This document shows, in pieces, positions 40,221 to 51,935 of a stretch of DNA of 64,000 bases. Source of the stretch: Climacium dendroides (Eukaryota > Streptophyta > Bryopsida > Hypnales > Climaciaceae); NCBI GenBank assembly GCA_950106755.1, contig OX467082.1, positions 5,704,001-5,768,000 on the forward strand. The letters run 5' to 3'. The notes under the pieces are model-generated. The model did not search any database, was not told the origin of the DNA, and saw only the letters and a program-made list of their open reading frames with translations. How positions within the stretch are numbered: the first letter of the stretch is position 1; every line of letters begins with the position of its first letter. The translations under genes and the position numbers were made by a program.

Positions 40221-40720
40221 CCAGCAACCCGCGCGTGGTGTTCTTTTACCTGCCCGCGCTCGAGAAGGCGAAGCAGCGGAGCATCCGGTGCTCGGTGCTG
40301 GTGGCCTTCGGACCCAACATCCCGCACAACCTCTTCTGCGAATGGTTGGGCGACTGGCTAGGGGGCCACGACATCACCGCCACCATGCACAAGCGCGTGT
40401 GCGAGGGCTTCTTCGTTGTGGTGTGCGACAAAGAAGGCGCTTGCGACGTCGCCGCGCCGGCACTTCGTGATTACCCGCATATGCGCCCTGCAATTTTCCC
40501 TGTCAACGTAGACCTATTTACCAAAGCGGACGACCTGGTGGTGAAGGTGGTGGCGCTGCCGAACTTGCCATTCCAATCGCAGGGGTACTTACCTGCCATC
40601 GCCAACAAACTCGGCTTGTTCGTTGGGCACACGGGCGCGGAGGATAGCCCCCAAGCGCCGCGCATTCAGGTGAGCAACGACACCAGCAAACAAGAGGCCC
40701 TCCTAAACAAATACTCCTAA
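40169..40720 (+). CDS. DUF4283-like domain protein, single exon
   Basis: 183-residue GC-rich ORF with a strong start context (GCGGCCATGG). From about residue 40 the arrangement resembles DUF4283, a plant domain often found in LINE-type ORF1 or retroelement-derived proteins. SVLVAFGPNIPHNLFCEWLG matches the helix with W..L, ITATMHKRVCEGFFVVVCDK matches the strand-turn-strand, and LPNLPFQSQGYLPAIANKLG matches the usual 'LPxLP...IAxxLG' ending. Domain assignment is from pattern memory and moderate. An in-frame upstream ATG at 40133 is less likely, since the duplicated block upstream preserves homology only from the ATG at 40169. No zinc knuckle or endonuclease follows, so it may be a domesticated or orphan copy. 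Function is unknown. Confidence 0.6.
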   Translation: MVVTKTKWKDFKDPVANPSNPRVVFFYLPALEKAKQRSIRCSVLVAFGPNIPHNLFCEWLGDWLGGHDITATMHKRVCEGFFVVVCDKEGACDVAAPALRDYPHMRPAIFPVNVDLFTKADDLVVKVVALPNLPFQSQGYLPAIANKLGLFVGHTGAEDSPQAPRIQVSNDTSKQEALLNKYS

Positions 40721-41151
40721 AATTTGTCGTAAGAAGACTGTCGAATGTAATGATACATAACATTCTTGAAGAGCAGGCAGGGGGCGCTTTGCTTTCCATG
40801 AATCAAGGCTCCTTTCACTGGAGAACATCTTGAATGCAAGCTTGCTCATGAATTGCGGGCCGAATATTTTCGTGTTACAAGACGACTTTAGAACCTACAT
40901 GAAAGTATTCTTGTTACAGAACTATTGTAAAAGACCTCCCTGCCTTCGCATTCAAGAATGATATGATTCTTGAATGTGAAAACTTGCAAACGATGGACTG
41001 ATTTAGGTTCAGGAAACGTCTTCGGTAACGGAATCCATGATTTATAATGATGTATGATGTGTGTAATTAACACATGGATAGTTGTGCACGCGGGATTCAG
41101 GAGAACACGTTTCTGGGGCATTTTTTGTACAACCAACAACAACAGACGACG

Positions 41152-41835
41152 ATGCCATCACCGGTGAAGATCCTGGTGCTGGCGCCCTGCGAGAAGCGGA
41201 TCCCGTCGTACCTGCAGCTGCAGGTGAGTCAGGACGAGTGGCACCGGCAAACGCTGGTGCAGGAGATGCTGAATTTCCCCTACAGCCCCATTTTCCCTCC
41301 AGAGAGACGGCAGCCGCGCTTCTTCACCAGCCTGGAGAACAAGCGATCTCGGCTCTGCACAGTGCTCAACACGCGAGGCAAGCGGGTGAGCATTCATGCT
41401 TTCATTCTCTCCCCTCAGATTGAAACGTATCCCTGCATACGAAGAACAATTCATGTTGCAATCTCGAGCTCCTTTCAGAGTGGGATTGTCTCTTTCAGGA
41501 CGGGATTGTCTCTCTCAGAATGGGAATGTCTTCTGAGATTCAGAATCCGTGATATTCTTCAGAAGTGTGATTGTCCTCTAGGATTCAGCAATTGCGATTC
41601 TACACTGCTTGCAGAAGATTGCCACAGTTAGGGCTTGCTCGTGGGGAAAGATGTCAGGTTTTATGAGTACTGCTGTGATTATTTAGTCATTTGTTTGATC
41701 CATTTGAATCGAGTACAGATCCTCATTTGTGGATAAATTAATTGTGTGGGATGTGTGCAGTTAGGTTTGCCCAGCATGAGCACCAGGGGCAGCAGGGCAG
41801 GATCAGTGGCTGGTCGACTCCAACATTCAAGCTAG
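41152..41835 (+). CDS. Small unrecognised protein, two exons (tentative)
   Basis: Exon 1 is 41152-41385 and exon 2 is 41761-41835, giving 102 residues. The donor is GTGAGC after AAGCGG and the acceptor is GTGTGCAG; the join is in phase 0 and ends at TAG. The start MPSPVKILVLAPCEKRIPSY leads into a basic, Pro- and Arg-containing chain (FPPERRQPRFFTSLENKRSR) with no signal peptide or membrane segment. I recognise no family. GC-rich codons like those of the DUF4283-like gene 430 bp upstream suggest coding. The 75-bp second exon rests on splice signals alone. Confidence 0.4.
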
Positions 41836-42674
41836 AGTTACTTGACCACCTAGCTTGACGGGGAAACACAAATTACAGTACTGCCAATTTCAGGGTCGCC
41901 TCCGTCATGAGGAAATGTCAGGGTTTGGTTGTAGTAGTATATCAGACTCCTTGGAAGAAGCTCCTACGATGTTGGCTAGATATATTCAGCATCTACTTAA
42001 TTGGTAGTCTAATCACGATAAATAATTATGGTGAATTTCAGAATTTTGTCAGGTAGATAATTTTCTTGTGTCACCTCAATAGCAATAGCTAATATGGTGA
42101 AGCAACTATCAGCTATTTGAAGGGGAGCTGGCTTCCTGCATGAGTTAAAATGCTTGATGTGAAGGAAATAGTATCCTCTACCTTCAAGAAAAAAAGAAAA
42201 AAAACTCAACCGTGAGTTAATACAAAAATCTCAACACATGCAGTTTAGAGAGAGACAAGATAATCTAATAAACTGTAAACAAACCATACACTGTATACGA
42301 GCACCAGATATGTACACTAGCCTATACTTGAGAATCTATTTAATTAATGTGGAAACAGCTCGCATACTTACACTGCTCTTAGAGTTGTGCTCTACAACTC
42401 ATCTATTCTTATACTACTCTAGGAGCACAACTCTTTGAAGCTTCTTTCATTCAATAGATCTAAGAGGTTATACTGATACGCATATCCACAATTTGTCCAT
42501 TACAAAACACTCTATGTTCCTTTTTTCCCCTTGAACTCAAGAATAAACTAAACCTACTCAAAACTCTAAATGGTGGACCTCGAGCCTTTCCTTGACGCAA
42601 AGAAATGACGACACGGATTTGCTCAGCAGGTCCGCGCAGAAACAGTTTAAATATAGCGCATGTCGTTTGTATCC
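41836..42674. other. Intergenic region between convergent genes
   Basis: AT-rich 3' flanks of the small two-exon gene (+) and of the CBL gene (-). Nothing else is recognisable. Confidence 0.5.
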
Positions 42675-44879
42675 TCATGTTGAATCCACATCATTCACAA
42701 ACGAAAAGCTAGGAAAATTTGTGACGATGTCCCTGCAAAAACGTAAAAGTAGCAATTCATAACTTCACTGCTGCATAACAATTGAGGTCCATCCTAAGAA
42801 TCTAACTTCTATTGTTATGAAAATGAATCTACTCCTCCAAAGATTAAAGAAACTAAAGCCGCAAAACTTTCTTTATTGTTTGGCATTTCCACTTCATAAG
42901 ACTCTATGAGCAGAGAGTAGTGAGGCTTGACATGAAGGGTGCTTACCTGAGATAAGGAAGAGTCATGTTTTGCAAAAGTGATGGGTGGCGCATAACTAGC
43001 TTTTGCCACTCTTCTTGATCGATACGACCTTCAATCTTTGTGTCAGCCTCTGCAAATGTCTGAGCTTCCATACCCAGAACCATTGCCATTGATCTTCCCA
43101 TTCAGAATCACGCAAAGAATCACATAGGCAAGGTTGATTGGCAACATGAAATAATTATTCACTTTCCAATAAATTCAGCATTAAAGAAAGTAAGCAGCAA
43201 TCCTCATACCATGTCCAGAATGGTTTCGATGACGTCATCTGTGAGAGCCATCGTCGACGAAGATTCACCTAGCAATGCATCCAGCATTTCTTTCACCTGC
43301 CATGATCAACCACGCTTTGTACACATCACACAATCTACACAATCAAAGAATGATAGCAAGCAAAAATTAACTATTCGTGGTTACGATGACTAAATTCTCA
43401 ATACTCGCAATGCATTCAGTACTTTAGATCGCAGAAATGGTCACAATAACCACAAAGTTGGACTTGAACAGTTCTCAGCAAGATAAACGATTCACCACTA
43501 CTAAAACAAAGAGTTGGTAGTACCTCTTCACGTTCTATATATCCTGTTTGACGAAGATCATACAACTTGAATGCGACTGCATGGAAATCAGAACAAGTGC
43601 AAGGGGTTCAGAAATTGCATAACTTCAAAATAGACTTGACTACTCAAATGAAATAACTTCATGCTCGTTTGCAAAAGGACACTCAACTTAATAGGGCGGC
43701 TAAATTAGGAACTGCAAGATCTAGTGAAATGAAAAAGCTTGGAGAAAGAAAGAAAAGCCCCACATTGAGCTTTGTCTTCAGCACGCGCCTTTGGGTGGAA
43801 CACACTCAGTGAGCGTACGAATTCCCCAAACTCAATCACACCATTTTGTTTCCTGTCGAATAAGTGAAACACCTGCCACACTAAACCAACGATATGCTCG
43901 GGTCATGTTGTCGATAGGGTGCAATAATGAAACCCTAATTCTTAACTTGAACCCATTTTATCCACAGAAAACAAGAGTATTCATTGCAACGGTCTTTACC
44001 CGATCTGCGAACAGATTCTGCCTTTCACTGTTCCTGAATAACGCCAATTGAAACTCCTCCTGCACAAGTGCATTAGTAGGGCATCATTTCAATACACTTT
44101 TCGAACCGAGTACCAACACTCAGTGCCGCTAAAGAGAAAAAGAGAGAAAATGGTCAACCTTGTGAATCAGATCATCGTGAATAACCGAGTTGCTGATTCG
44201 CGTGAAGAGGTCAAACAGAGCTTCCACCTCCTTGACAGTAACTGGACTACCACCACCATCAACCCACGATTCTGTTTCAAAGGAAGATAACAACTACGAT
44301 AACGTTCTTGAATTCAACTCCTCACACGGACCTATCTGCTATGCAAGGGAGAATCATGGTATCAAAGATTCAGTGACCCTCTGCAATCGATATTCCATTA
44401 ACGCACTTCCACTAACTCATTGAGTTCAGCAATTGAAAGCAAAGTCAGGTATGGATGAGTGATACCGGCTCGCATTATTTCAGTTACTTGTTAGTCTTTT
44501 GTGCTAAACTAGGAAAGGTGCAAGCCCAACACTACTTTATGCAATCCCTATGCGCAAATCACTTTTCCTTCGTCATCAATAGCGTGGTGATAGTTTGGGA
44601 ATATGGATTATATTCATCAGAGCATCACTATACAGAATCTGTGTACAAATTCAGCTCTCATCACGAAATTTCAACAAAAGGAAGTTGCAACGCAAAATTT
44701 AGTCATTCTGTACGCCTTAGATTTGCAAAGAGTAAAAGGAACATGCACGCGGTTTCACTGGCGAGCACGGAAGGATCTTCATAGCCAGGGGGTCTTCTCC
44801 AGCTTCTCGTCAAGAAACAATTTGTGAGGAGCGTGATGGGGTCGCAAAGCACCGCATAAAGAGGACCCAGAAGCGACAT
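42675..44879 (-). CDS. Calcineurin B-like Ca2+ sensor, CBL10-type
   Basis: EF-hand sensor that binds Ca2+ and activates CIPK (SnRK3) kinases. Eight exons: 44879-44749, 44246-44159, 44059-44000, 43872-43764, 43576-43524, 43296-43210, 43059-42947, 42732-42675. Junctions are GT-AG and phases match, giving 232 residues. The family core is unmistakable: [104 protein letters not shown]4 keeps D, K, E, D and E at the coordinating positions. The C-terminal FPSF motif (CIPK phosphorylation site in the family) is present. The N terminus lacks the MGC myristoylation motif and instead has a hydrophobic stretch ([20 protein letters not shown]), as in CBL10, which acts at the tonoplast in salt tolerance. 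An acceptor-like CAATGCAG just upstream leaves room for an earlier coding or UTR exon. The weakest junction is the exon 2 acceptor. Confidence 0.88.
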
Positions 44880-47800
44880 CAACTCCTCCTCAATACTCCC
44901 CACCACCGCCCCTGCATTGCAAGCACGGACTCACCCACATCAGTGAATCAGATCAAAGCATGTACATCACATCCATCAGGGATCGCGGACTACAACAACA
45001 AGAAGAACAATATTTTCCGACAACCCTGAAATTTTCAAAATTCCATCAACATAAGACATGGATTCTATGCTAACCGCAAGCTAAGGACGGGAGTTAGTAC
45101 GTACAAGGAACGCACGGAAAGTCCAGCATCGTGAATGTCATTACGGCAGGTGATGGTGCAGTAATTCTCTCATAGCAGCCGCAAGCAATTTTTCAGCGCT
45201 ACAATTCATCCCACTGGGAGGAAAACAAGCAACAACTCTCCAACTAAGTTGGCGAAAAACAGACTGTTCGAAAGCCCCAATTTCGTTAAGCAGATCTCTT
45301 CCTGCTTCTTGCTTGCTGCATAATCTATGGCTGGAAAAAAATACTGCTATGGCCAAATGCAATCCAGAGAAACATTAGCAACAAAGACACCGACTGAGAA
45401 ACCCACAAGAAAACGCGATTGGAAACCCACGTGATCAAGCCCACGAGTGAGAATAATGTAATCAGACTGCAAGTGCGGGACGAGAACGATTCTTTTAGTA
45501 TAAATGAGCTTGCGTGCACGCATGCTGGGCATGGAACCCAAGAGGCAAGAGCTTCAATTCTATCCCATCTGCAGGTCCCTGAGCCTTACCAGAATGGCAA
45601 AGTCGGCAGATGAGTAAGGTAGATCCACAGACTTGCTATGTAGAGACTTTGGAGAAGCTAGATGTCGGTTCCCATATTTTACAGAGATTGAAAAGTTCAA
45701 GAGTAGTCAATTGCAAAAAGAAAGAAGGCATTCCGACAAGAAGAGATTTTTCTGTGATTTTTCAATGGTAAAATGTTAAAGTGTGAATGGACCCTCATTG
45801 AAGCATGGGTGTCTATGTTTCAATGTAAAAATATTATGAAGTTTGACCAAGCTCGGACATGAAAATGTTTTTCAAAGATTAAAACTTGGACTGATGTGTC
45901 CAACCCCCCCAATTGCATTGCCACCATGATAAAGGGGTACTAAGATTTGTGGTAATGGGTGGGGCATTAATGCAAATGAAAAGGTCTTACAGGTGGCAAA
46001 ATGGGATGGATGGTGGTATTGGATAATTCTACCTTACAAGGTAGCCAATCCAATCCTAATCACCCCAACTCATTCCATTTTGGCAGCGTAGGGTAGTCTT
46101 TTTTCCTACAAATAGATATCAATAACTATAATTAGTTATGGCATGTTATGATTGGCACAACACTCTCAATTTTGCAACCAACCTTTGGTCGGAAATAAGA
46201 TGACATATATGATCTATAGAAGGAACAAAATCTTCACCTAGAAAATTCATGGTAATTTTGTTTTGGAAAATCAATTTGTAAAAAATTATGGAATCTTTCT
46301 TAAATCTATTTTTGTACAAGGAAAAAAATTCCACTCACCATACCTCTTAGAACATCACCACTGAGTTTGGTAATTGAGCCTCAAAAGAAAATAAACCATC
46401 TTTCCGAAGCCCTTGCCAAGTAATCAACCACCAATTGACTTGCAAAAGAGAATAATTTTAATCCCAAATGTCTACTCGCCTTACAAATTGGATGACCTCT
46501 TAAGAAATTCATCAACTTTTCAAGCCTAGAGATACTCTAGTACAAGTGCTTTTTCTTTATATAAATTAAAATATATTCTTCCCTCATATTTGATAGAACT
46601 AGAGAAAATTTACCAATCATTACATAGACAAAATTCTAATCCTTCTTCACAATATTTCAAAAACTTGCAAGCTTTGAAACTTAGCACAATTATTAAATGC
46701 CATGTTAAAATTCATTGCCAATAAAATAGAGTGCAAAAAAATTCCTATTACAAATTTCATTCCAACTTGAAGATAATAGGCGTAAAATCTTTTTAAAAAA
46801 TCACTTGTAGTACTTTACCGCATAGTGTACGGTGACTATCCAATTCACTTGATGTTAGATTATTCACTTGTTGTTTAGTTGTCATTTAGTGAATGGGATA
46901 GTCAATTTCTGGTGATTGGAACTATTTGGTAAATGGCACATTTATTCTATGTGTTATAGAGTAAAATACTACCTTTGTTTTTGAAAAAAGATCCATGTTT
47001 CTTTTGTAAAACACAAAGGAAACATGGGTCTTTTTAAAAAACAAGGGAATATTTCAATAGTGTGCATTGACACCTAGTGTTTATTACAATAGTTACTATG
47101 TTATTTGTGGTGCCTTTTCACAACTTTGCTATTATCCTCCTATATATGCACATCTAGCTAGCTTTTGATGAATTGTACTTCAAGTTGTAAAGATTCTTTT
47201 TGGTCCCCTTTCAAGAATGAAAGCACAATTGTCAAAGTATGTAAATATGCAATCAAACTTGAAGAAGCAAGCTAGGTTTTTGAACTTCAAACCTTGTGTA
47301 GTTAAAATTTAACTCATTGGCAAGGCAAGATTGTGTTAATTTGAAAGATCTAAGCTTAATTTGCAAAGTGGTTCCTATACAAAGTGCTTGCTTCGTGAAA
47401 AAATGTGTACATTAACACCAAATAAAGTACTTACTTTGTTGCAACTCATATATGTTGACAAAATTGCTTCTAATCAATATTTGTGTAAAGATTGATGATT
47501 GCTCTTATTTAGTGGCACTTAATGTTCTAGAATACATATTACCAATGTTATTGAATACAAATTTATATTTTTGAAAGATTCTATTTTCCAAAATTATCAC
47601 TTAGTTTTTTTGAAAAGAACAGTGATATTATTGTTCTAACTTATTCTTGTGCCACGAGGGATGTCAACTAGGTTCAATAGATACTAAGTATATGTGTAAA
47701 TACCCAATCTATCACTATATTTAATTGTTTTAACTTTAGAAGGATAAGTCCATGACCATTGATTTCAAGCTTCACTATCAATCACTTTATTTGCTACCAT

Positions 47801-48299
47801 TTTGAAACTATATATGAATGAAAAAATTTATATTCATTTTTCAAAAACAAAGTCATGTGCCTACTACTAGTTATAAAATTTTCAAGTTTTTTGTGGACAA
47901 ATTTGAAATTATTGTGAATTATTAATGAAAAAATGAAAAAAAATTCATATCAAATATAAAATATATTTGGAAAATCTAAAAATTTCACCAAAGTTATATT
48001 ATAATGCATAACATCATGGTATAAACCAAAGTTATCATGTCACTTTAAGATTAGAATAGTTATAGGCCCAAAGTTCATATTGCTATAAAATATTGAAATC
48101 AATGAATTTTTCAAAAAAAATTAATTGGAGTTGAAATTGTACTTTAGTCTTTTTTGGTTGAATCTTCAAAAAATTCAAATTCCATTTTTGAATAACATAC
48201 TAAAAACCCATAGGTTTTGATAATGTCTCCCTAAACCCCCACTCCAATCCAACCCACCTTCATTTGTTTAGAGGATAATTGAGATGCTTGCCTTCAGAA
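44880..48299. other. Upstream flank of CBL, then AT-rich intergenic DNA
   Basis: 44,880-45,650 is GC-balanced and probably contains the CBL promoter and 5' UTR; no conserved protein is seen in its ORFs. Beyond 45,700 the sequence is AT-rich. It includes a small hairpin at 46,971-47,046 and, around 48,060-48,120, a fragment resembling 10,553-10,620. Confidence 0.5.
46968..47050. repeat. Short hairpin, MITE-like
   Basis: ACCTTTGTTTTTGAAAAAAG followed by ATCCATGTTTC is mirrored by GAAACATGGGTCTTTTTAAA followed by AAACAAGG with a loop of about 18 bases. Size and sequence suggest a short Stowaway-like remnant; no duplicated target is clear beyond TA. Confidence 0.65.
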
Positions 48300-48712
48300 A
48301 TAAGGTAGGCCAATCTAATTTTGTTTGTTGGCTAAGTCAATAATCTAGTTTTGGCCCAATTCCATTTGTTCAAACATCTAAATTTATTCAAGAAATATGC
48401 AAATCCCTTCAAGATTCTAACAAAATCAGTAATTTAATGCCTAAATCAATTCTTAATTGATGGGAACTTAAGTCATAATAAATACATGAAAGGACAATTA
48501 TGGGGTGTTTATGGGGTATCTATGACTCCACTTTATGAATAGTTTTGTAATTTCAAAGTTGACCACTTCAAAAATTCACAAAAATATAATTTTAATCAAA
48601 AAATATATAATTTGATCTATAAACCAAGTGCACACCTCTAAAAACTATGAGCCCCTCTTGGAATTGACCCCAAGATATCCAGATTCCAAATCAAGGTGGT
48701 AATACGCTTGCC
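48300..48712. repeat. Left copy of an inverted ~400-bp repeat pair
   Basis: This segment is the degenerate reverse complement of 49,515-49,931. Shared blocks include GGCCCAATTCCAT, TATGGGGTGTTTATGG, GACCACTTCAAAAATTCACA, GCCCCTCTTGGAATTG and CCAGATTCCA. The pair flanks a detached piece of glycerol kinase 3' sequence. Confidence 0.7.
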
Positions 48713-49254
48713 TACCCTAAAGCCACTTCACATTATGACCAACCAAAGGTTGAGAGGCCATGGGTTTCCACCAATCAAATTTTAAGAAACCAAAGAGTTT
48801 GGCCTCTCGACCCTTCATACTAAAAGGCACAAGTCCAAAAGCCAACACCCTCCAACTACCTCCATGGCAATAAATTGCTTACATGGCGACAGACTCTTAA
48901 AGAAAGTTTGGATTGGCTAAAAATGGAAGTTCAAACTATCACTGAGAGGCTGTCGATTTATGACAAGATCTCAACCGTTAGATTATAAACTTTAGGCTTG
49001 GCCTTTAAAAGCTTCACACTATGACTAATTGAAGGCTCCAATTCCTATTATGTATTGCCTATTTATTGCTCATTTATTTGGACTGTCAACAAAGTTTGGC
49101 CACTCAATCTCATGGCCTCTCAACTTGGGCAACCATATTGTGAAGTGCCGTTCCATTTAGTGCTGTCCACTTGGGGCGCTTTCTATGGGAGGAAAAGGAA
49201 TCAAGAGGACAGTGCAAAGTCACTCAGGCCAAGGACTGAAAACTCCATCCTCTT

Positions 49255-49520
49255 GATAGATGAACCGCAATTAACATCAACGTGCACATCAACATGCCAT
49301 GCGCACGTACAGAACTGGAAGAAAAGATCGAACCCATAATGGCCACAGCAAGCAAAGCTGAACACTGAAAGAGGGGGGCATGTGGCATGGGACCAACTGT
49401 CTTGTCTCAAAAGTGGAGCTCTGCCAACCCGAAGAACCACTTTCAACTGCCTTGTTGACTTGTTCCAAGACCGGCATGCCTCATCGGTAATCTAAGAGAG
49501 AGAGGTACCTCAGCTTAGAC
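49255..49520 (-). pseudogene. Detached 3' end of a glycerol kinase pseudogene
   Basis: This piece aligns with the 3' end of the intact glycerol kinase copy at 62,797-63,020. Shared blocks are GAACCGCAATTAACATCAAC, GAGCTCTGCCAACCC, TTTCAACTGCCTTGTT, TTCCAAGACCGGCAT and CTCATCGGTAATCT. It carries extra bases and substitutions that destroy the reading frame. It is separated from the rest of the pseudogene by repeat insertions. Confidence 0.75.
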
Positions 49521-49931
49521 AAGCCTATTTTCACCCTAATCTGGAATCTGGACAATTCCAAGAGGGGCACATATTTTTCAGAGGTGTGTGCTTGTTTTGT
49601 GAGTCAAACTCAAGTGGAATTATAATTTTATGATCAAATTTGTAATTTCTGTGAATTTTTGAAGTGGTCAGCCCTGAAATCACAAAACCGCCTCTAGATT
49701 AAAGCCATAAACACCCCATAGACAACCTAAAACCGCCTAATCAAGTACTAGATATATATCTCTACAAATGGAGTCACACGTTATCCATTGTTGTCATTAA
49801 ATCCCTGATTTTGTCATAGAGTTCTTTGATTTTGTCCTAAAATGAAGAGAATTGGGGTCAAAAGTAGGTGGCGGAATTGGGCTGGTCTATTCATGGAATT
49901 GGATTGCAAACGGTAATGGGTTGGTCTACTT
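49515..49931. repeat. Right copy of the inverted ~400-bp repeat pair
   Basis: Degenerate reverse complement of 48,300-48,712. It interrupts the last glycerol kinase exon: pseudogene sequence resumes directly after it as TAATCTGTTCCGTGGTCC (49,932-49,949), which is identical to the intact copy near 63,038-63,055. Confidence 0.7.
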
Positions 49932-50289
49932 TAATCTGTTCCGTGGTCCTATTGTAATAAAACTCAAGTAGCCCAAGCGACATGATGCTTGAGTAGAGAA
50001 CTCAATTACATGCATTAGTCTCAAGAGAGAATTCAAATGTGGTACAAGTTCCCTTGTGGAAATTATATAAATATACATACATACATATGCACATACATAC
50101 ACATACACATACAAGAGAAATCAAGTGGATGAATGTGAGCTAAATGAAATCTAAAGTTGTGGAACTATTTAGTAAAAAGATGCAAACATCCTACCCTTGT
50201 CCCCCCTCTCACTTTTGATTTTCAAAAATTCCAAACCGTAGATCTTCTTATAGAAAAAAAAAACTAAAACCAATCTCTAAGCCATCAAT

Positions 50290-51000
50290 ATGAGATATGA
50301 ATACAAATACAAGTACAAATATAGATACGGATACAAAAAATGAATATTAATACATGTACAAAAAATGAATATGGATATAGATATGGATATGAGTACAAGT
50401 ATGGCTACAGAAGACATATACATATATATACTATAAATATGGACAAAGGATACAAAACCCCATATCAATTACAAAATCCTATATCAATCTAAAATTACAA
50501 ATTGTGTGTGGGGTTAGGGTTTGGGTTGGTTTGGGTTGGCATTGGATTAGGGTTGGGTTTGGGATTGGGATTGAATTAGGTTGGGGAATTAAAAAAAATA
50601 TTTAATTTAATTTTGGAGGTGGGATAAATCTCTGCCTCACTATCTACTCAACAATGCATTGAAAAGAGGCTATCACCTCTTGGTTTGCATTATTCTCCCC
50701 CTCTCTTGAAAAAATCATAGGCCGTTGATTTTTTTTAAAAATGCTTCCCCTCCAAAATGCCGTCCATTCTCAAAAAAATCAAAAGCCATTGATCTTTGTG
50801 AAATTTAATCTGAGCCGTCCAAATATGAATCCAAAATATGATACCGAATATGGATATGGGTATAAATACTATATATTGTATGAATACTATAAATAGATAT
50901 GGATACAGGAGCAGATATGGATACTAGGTATATGTTGCAGGAATATGGGATATGAATACGGGATATGAATACGGGATATGGATACATGATATGGTTTTAG
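50290..51000. repeat. Low-complexity ATAC/GATATGGATA and TTAGGGTTTGGG-like tracts
   Basis: Degenerate short-period repeats: GGATATGAATACGGGATATG near 50,944-50,995, (TACAAATACAAG)-like around 50,300-50,460, and a TTAGGG/TTTGGG-rich tract at about 50,510-50,590. A CATA/CATACATAC tract lies just before, at 50,073-50,113. Non-coding. Confidence 0.75.
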
Positions 51001-51132
51001 TACTGAATTGTCCCATGTCCCATATTGATTGTCCCACAATAAGGGTTCTCAAAATTACAAATAGGGGAGAGGGGAGGGAATTAATCATACTACTAAAATC
51101 ATAAGTCCCTCTGTAATATCACAAATGCTACC

Positions 51133-51935
51133 ATTAATACTAGGGGTTGGTGCTTGCTATGCTACGCATTTATTGTATCACATATTAGTAAAATTTTGAT
51201 ATATTTGAATAGAATGCACGATAATGATTTCAATAAGTCTTTAAAATAATCATTTCCAATCATGCATACATAAAAATCGTATTTTCACACAATGTGATAT
51301 TATTGAAATAGAGTAGCAGTTTGCAAGCACTTCTATAATATTACTTTTTACAAAGGGTGATATTATAAAAATAATATAGTTGTTGCAATTGAGGTGATAT
51401 TAAATAGGATCCATAGGATGATATTATAGAGGTAGTAAATCCATTACTTCTCTTGGTTTTACACTTCTTTGTACTTTTATGATTTTGTGCTTTTGTGAGC
51501 TTTGAGCGCTGATGATTTCAATTTTCTATTGCTACTATGAAATGATTTTGAGAAATTTATTCAATTGAACCGATTTTGGATTCCACAACAATTAAGTTGT
51601 TCACAAAGTTTTTGAGATTTATAAGCTTTTTTTTTTCAATTCTTCAATTTGGATTGCCATTTTTTGTAACAATGGAGTCAAATTTCTAATGCATTCTAAT
51701 GTATGTGTATCTTTTATAGTATTTACCATTGCATATGTTTCATTCATCATTCAATAAATTTCTATTGTACATTTCAATATATGCTTACTTATAAAAAAAA
51801 TTATACAAAGATTTTAGTCATTTTTATTTGAAGATTTATTGAAATTTTTATTCTGCATTCTATTTAATACATAAAAATTCTTATAAAATTTTAATAATGA
51901 ATGCGCAGCATAGCAAGCACCAACTGCTAGTTAAT
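51133..51935. mobile_element. Nested long-TIR DNA transposon remnant (MULE-like)
   Basis: The left end ATTAATACTAGGGGTTGGTG continues into CTTGCTATGCTACGCATT. The right end is the reverse complement of ATTAACTAGCAGTTGGTGCT continuing TGCTATGCTGCGCATT. Similarity between the arms extends inward for roughly 130 bp, including AATAGAATGCA...TTTCAATAA(A/G)TCTT. Long terminal inverted repeats without coding capacity suggest a non-autonomous Mutator-like element; no clear target duplication was found. It sits inside the solo-LTR-like insertion. Confidence 0.7.
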
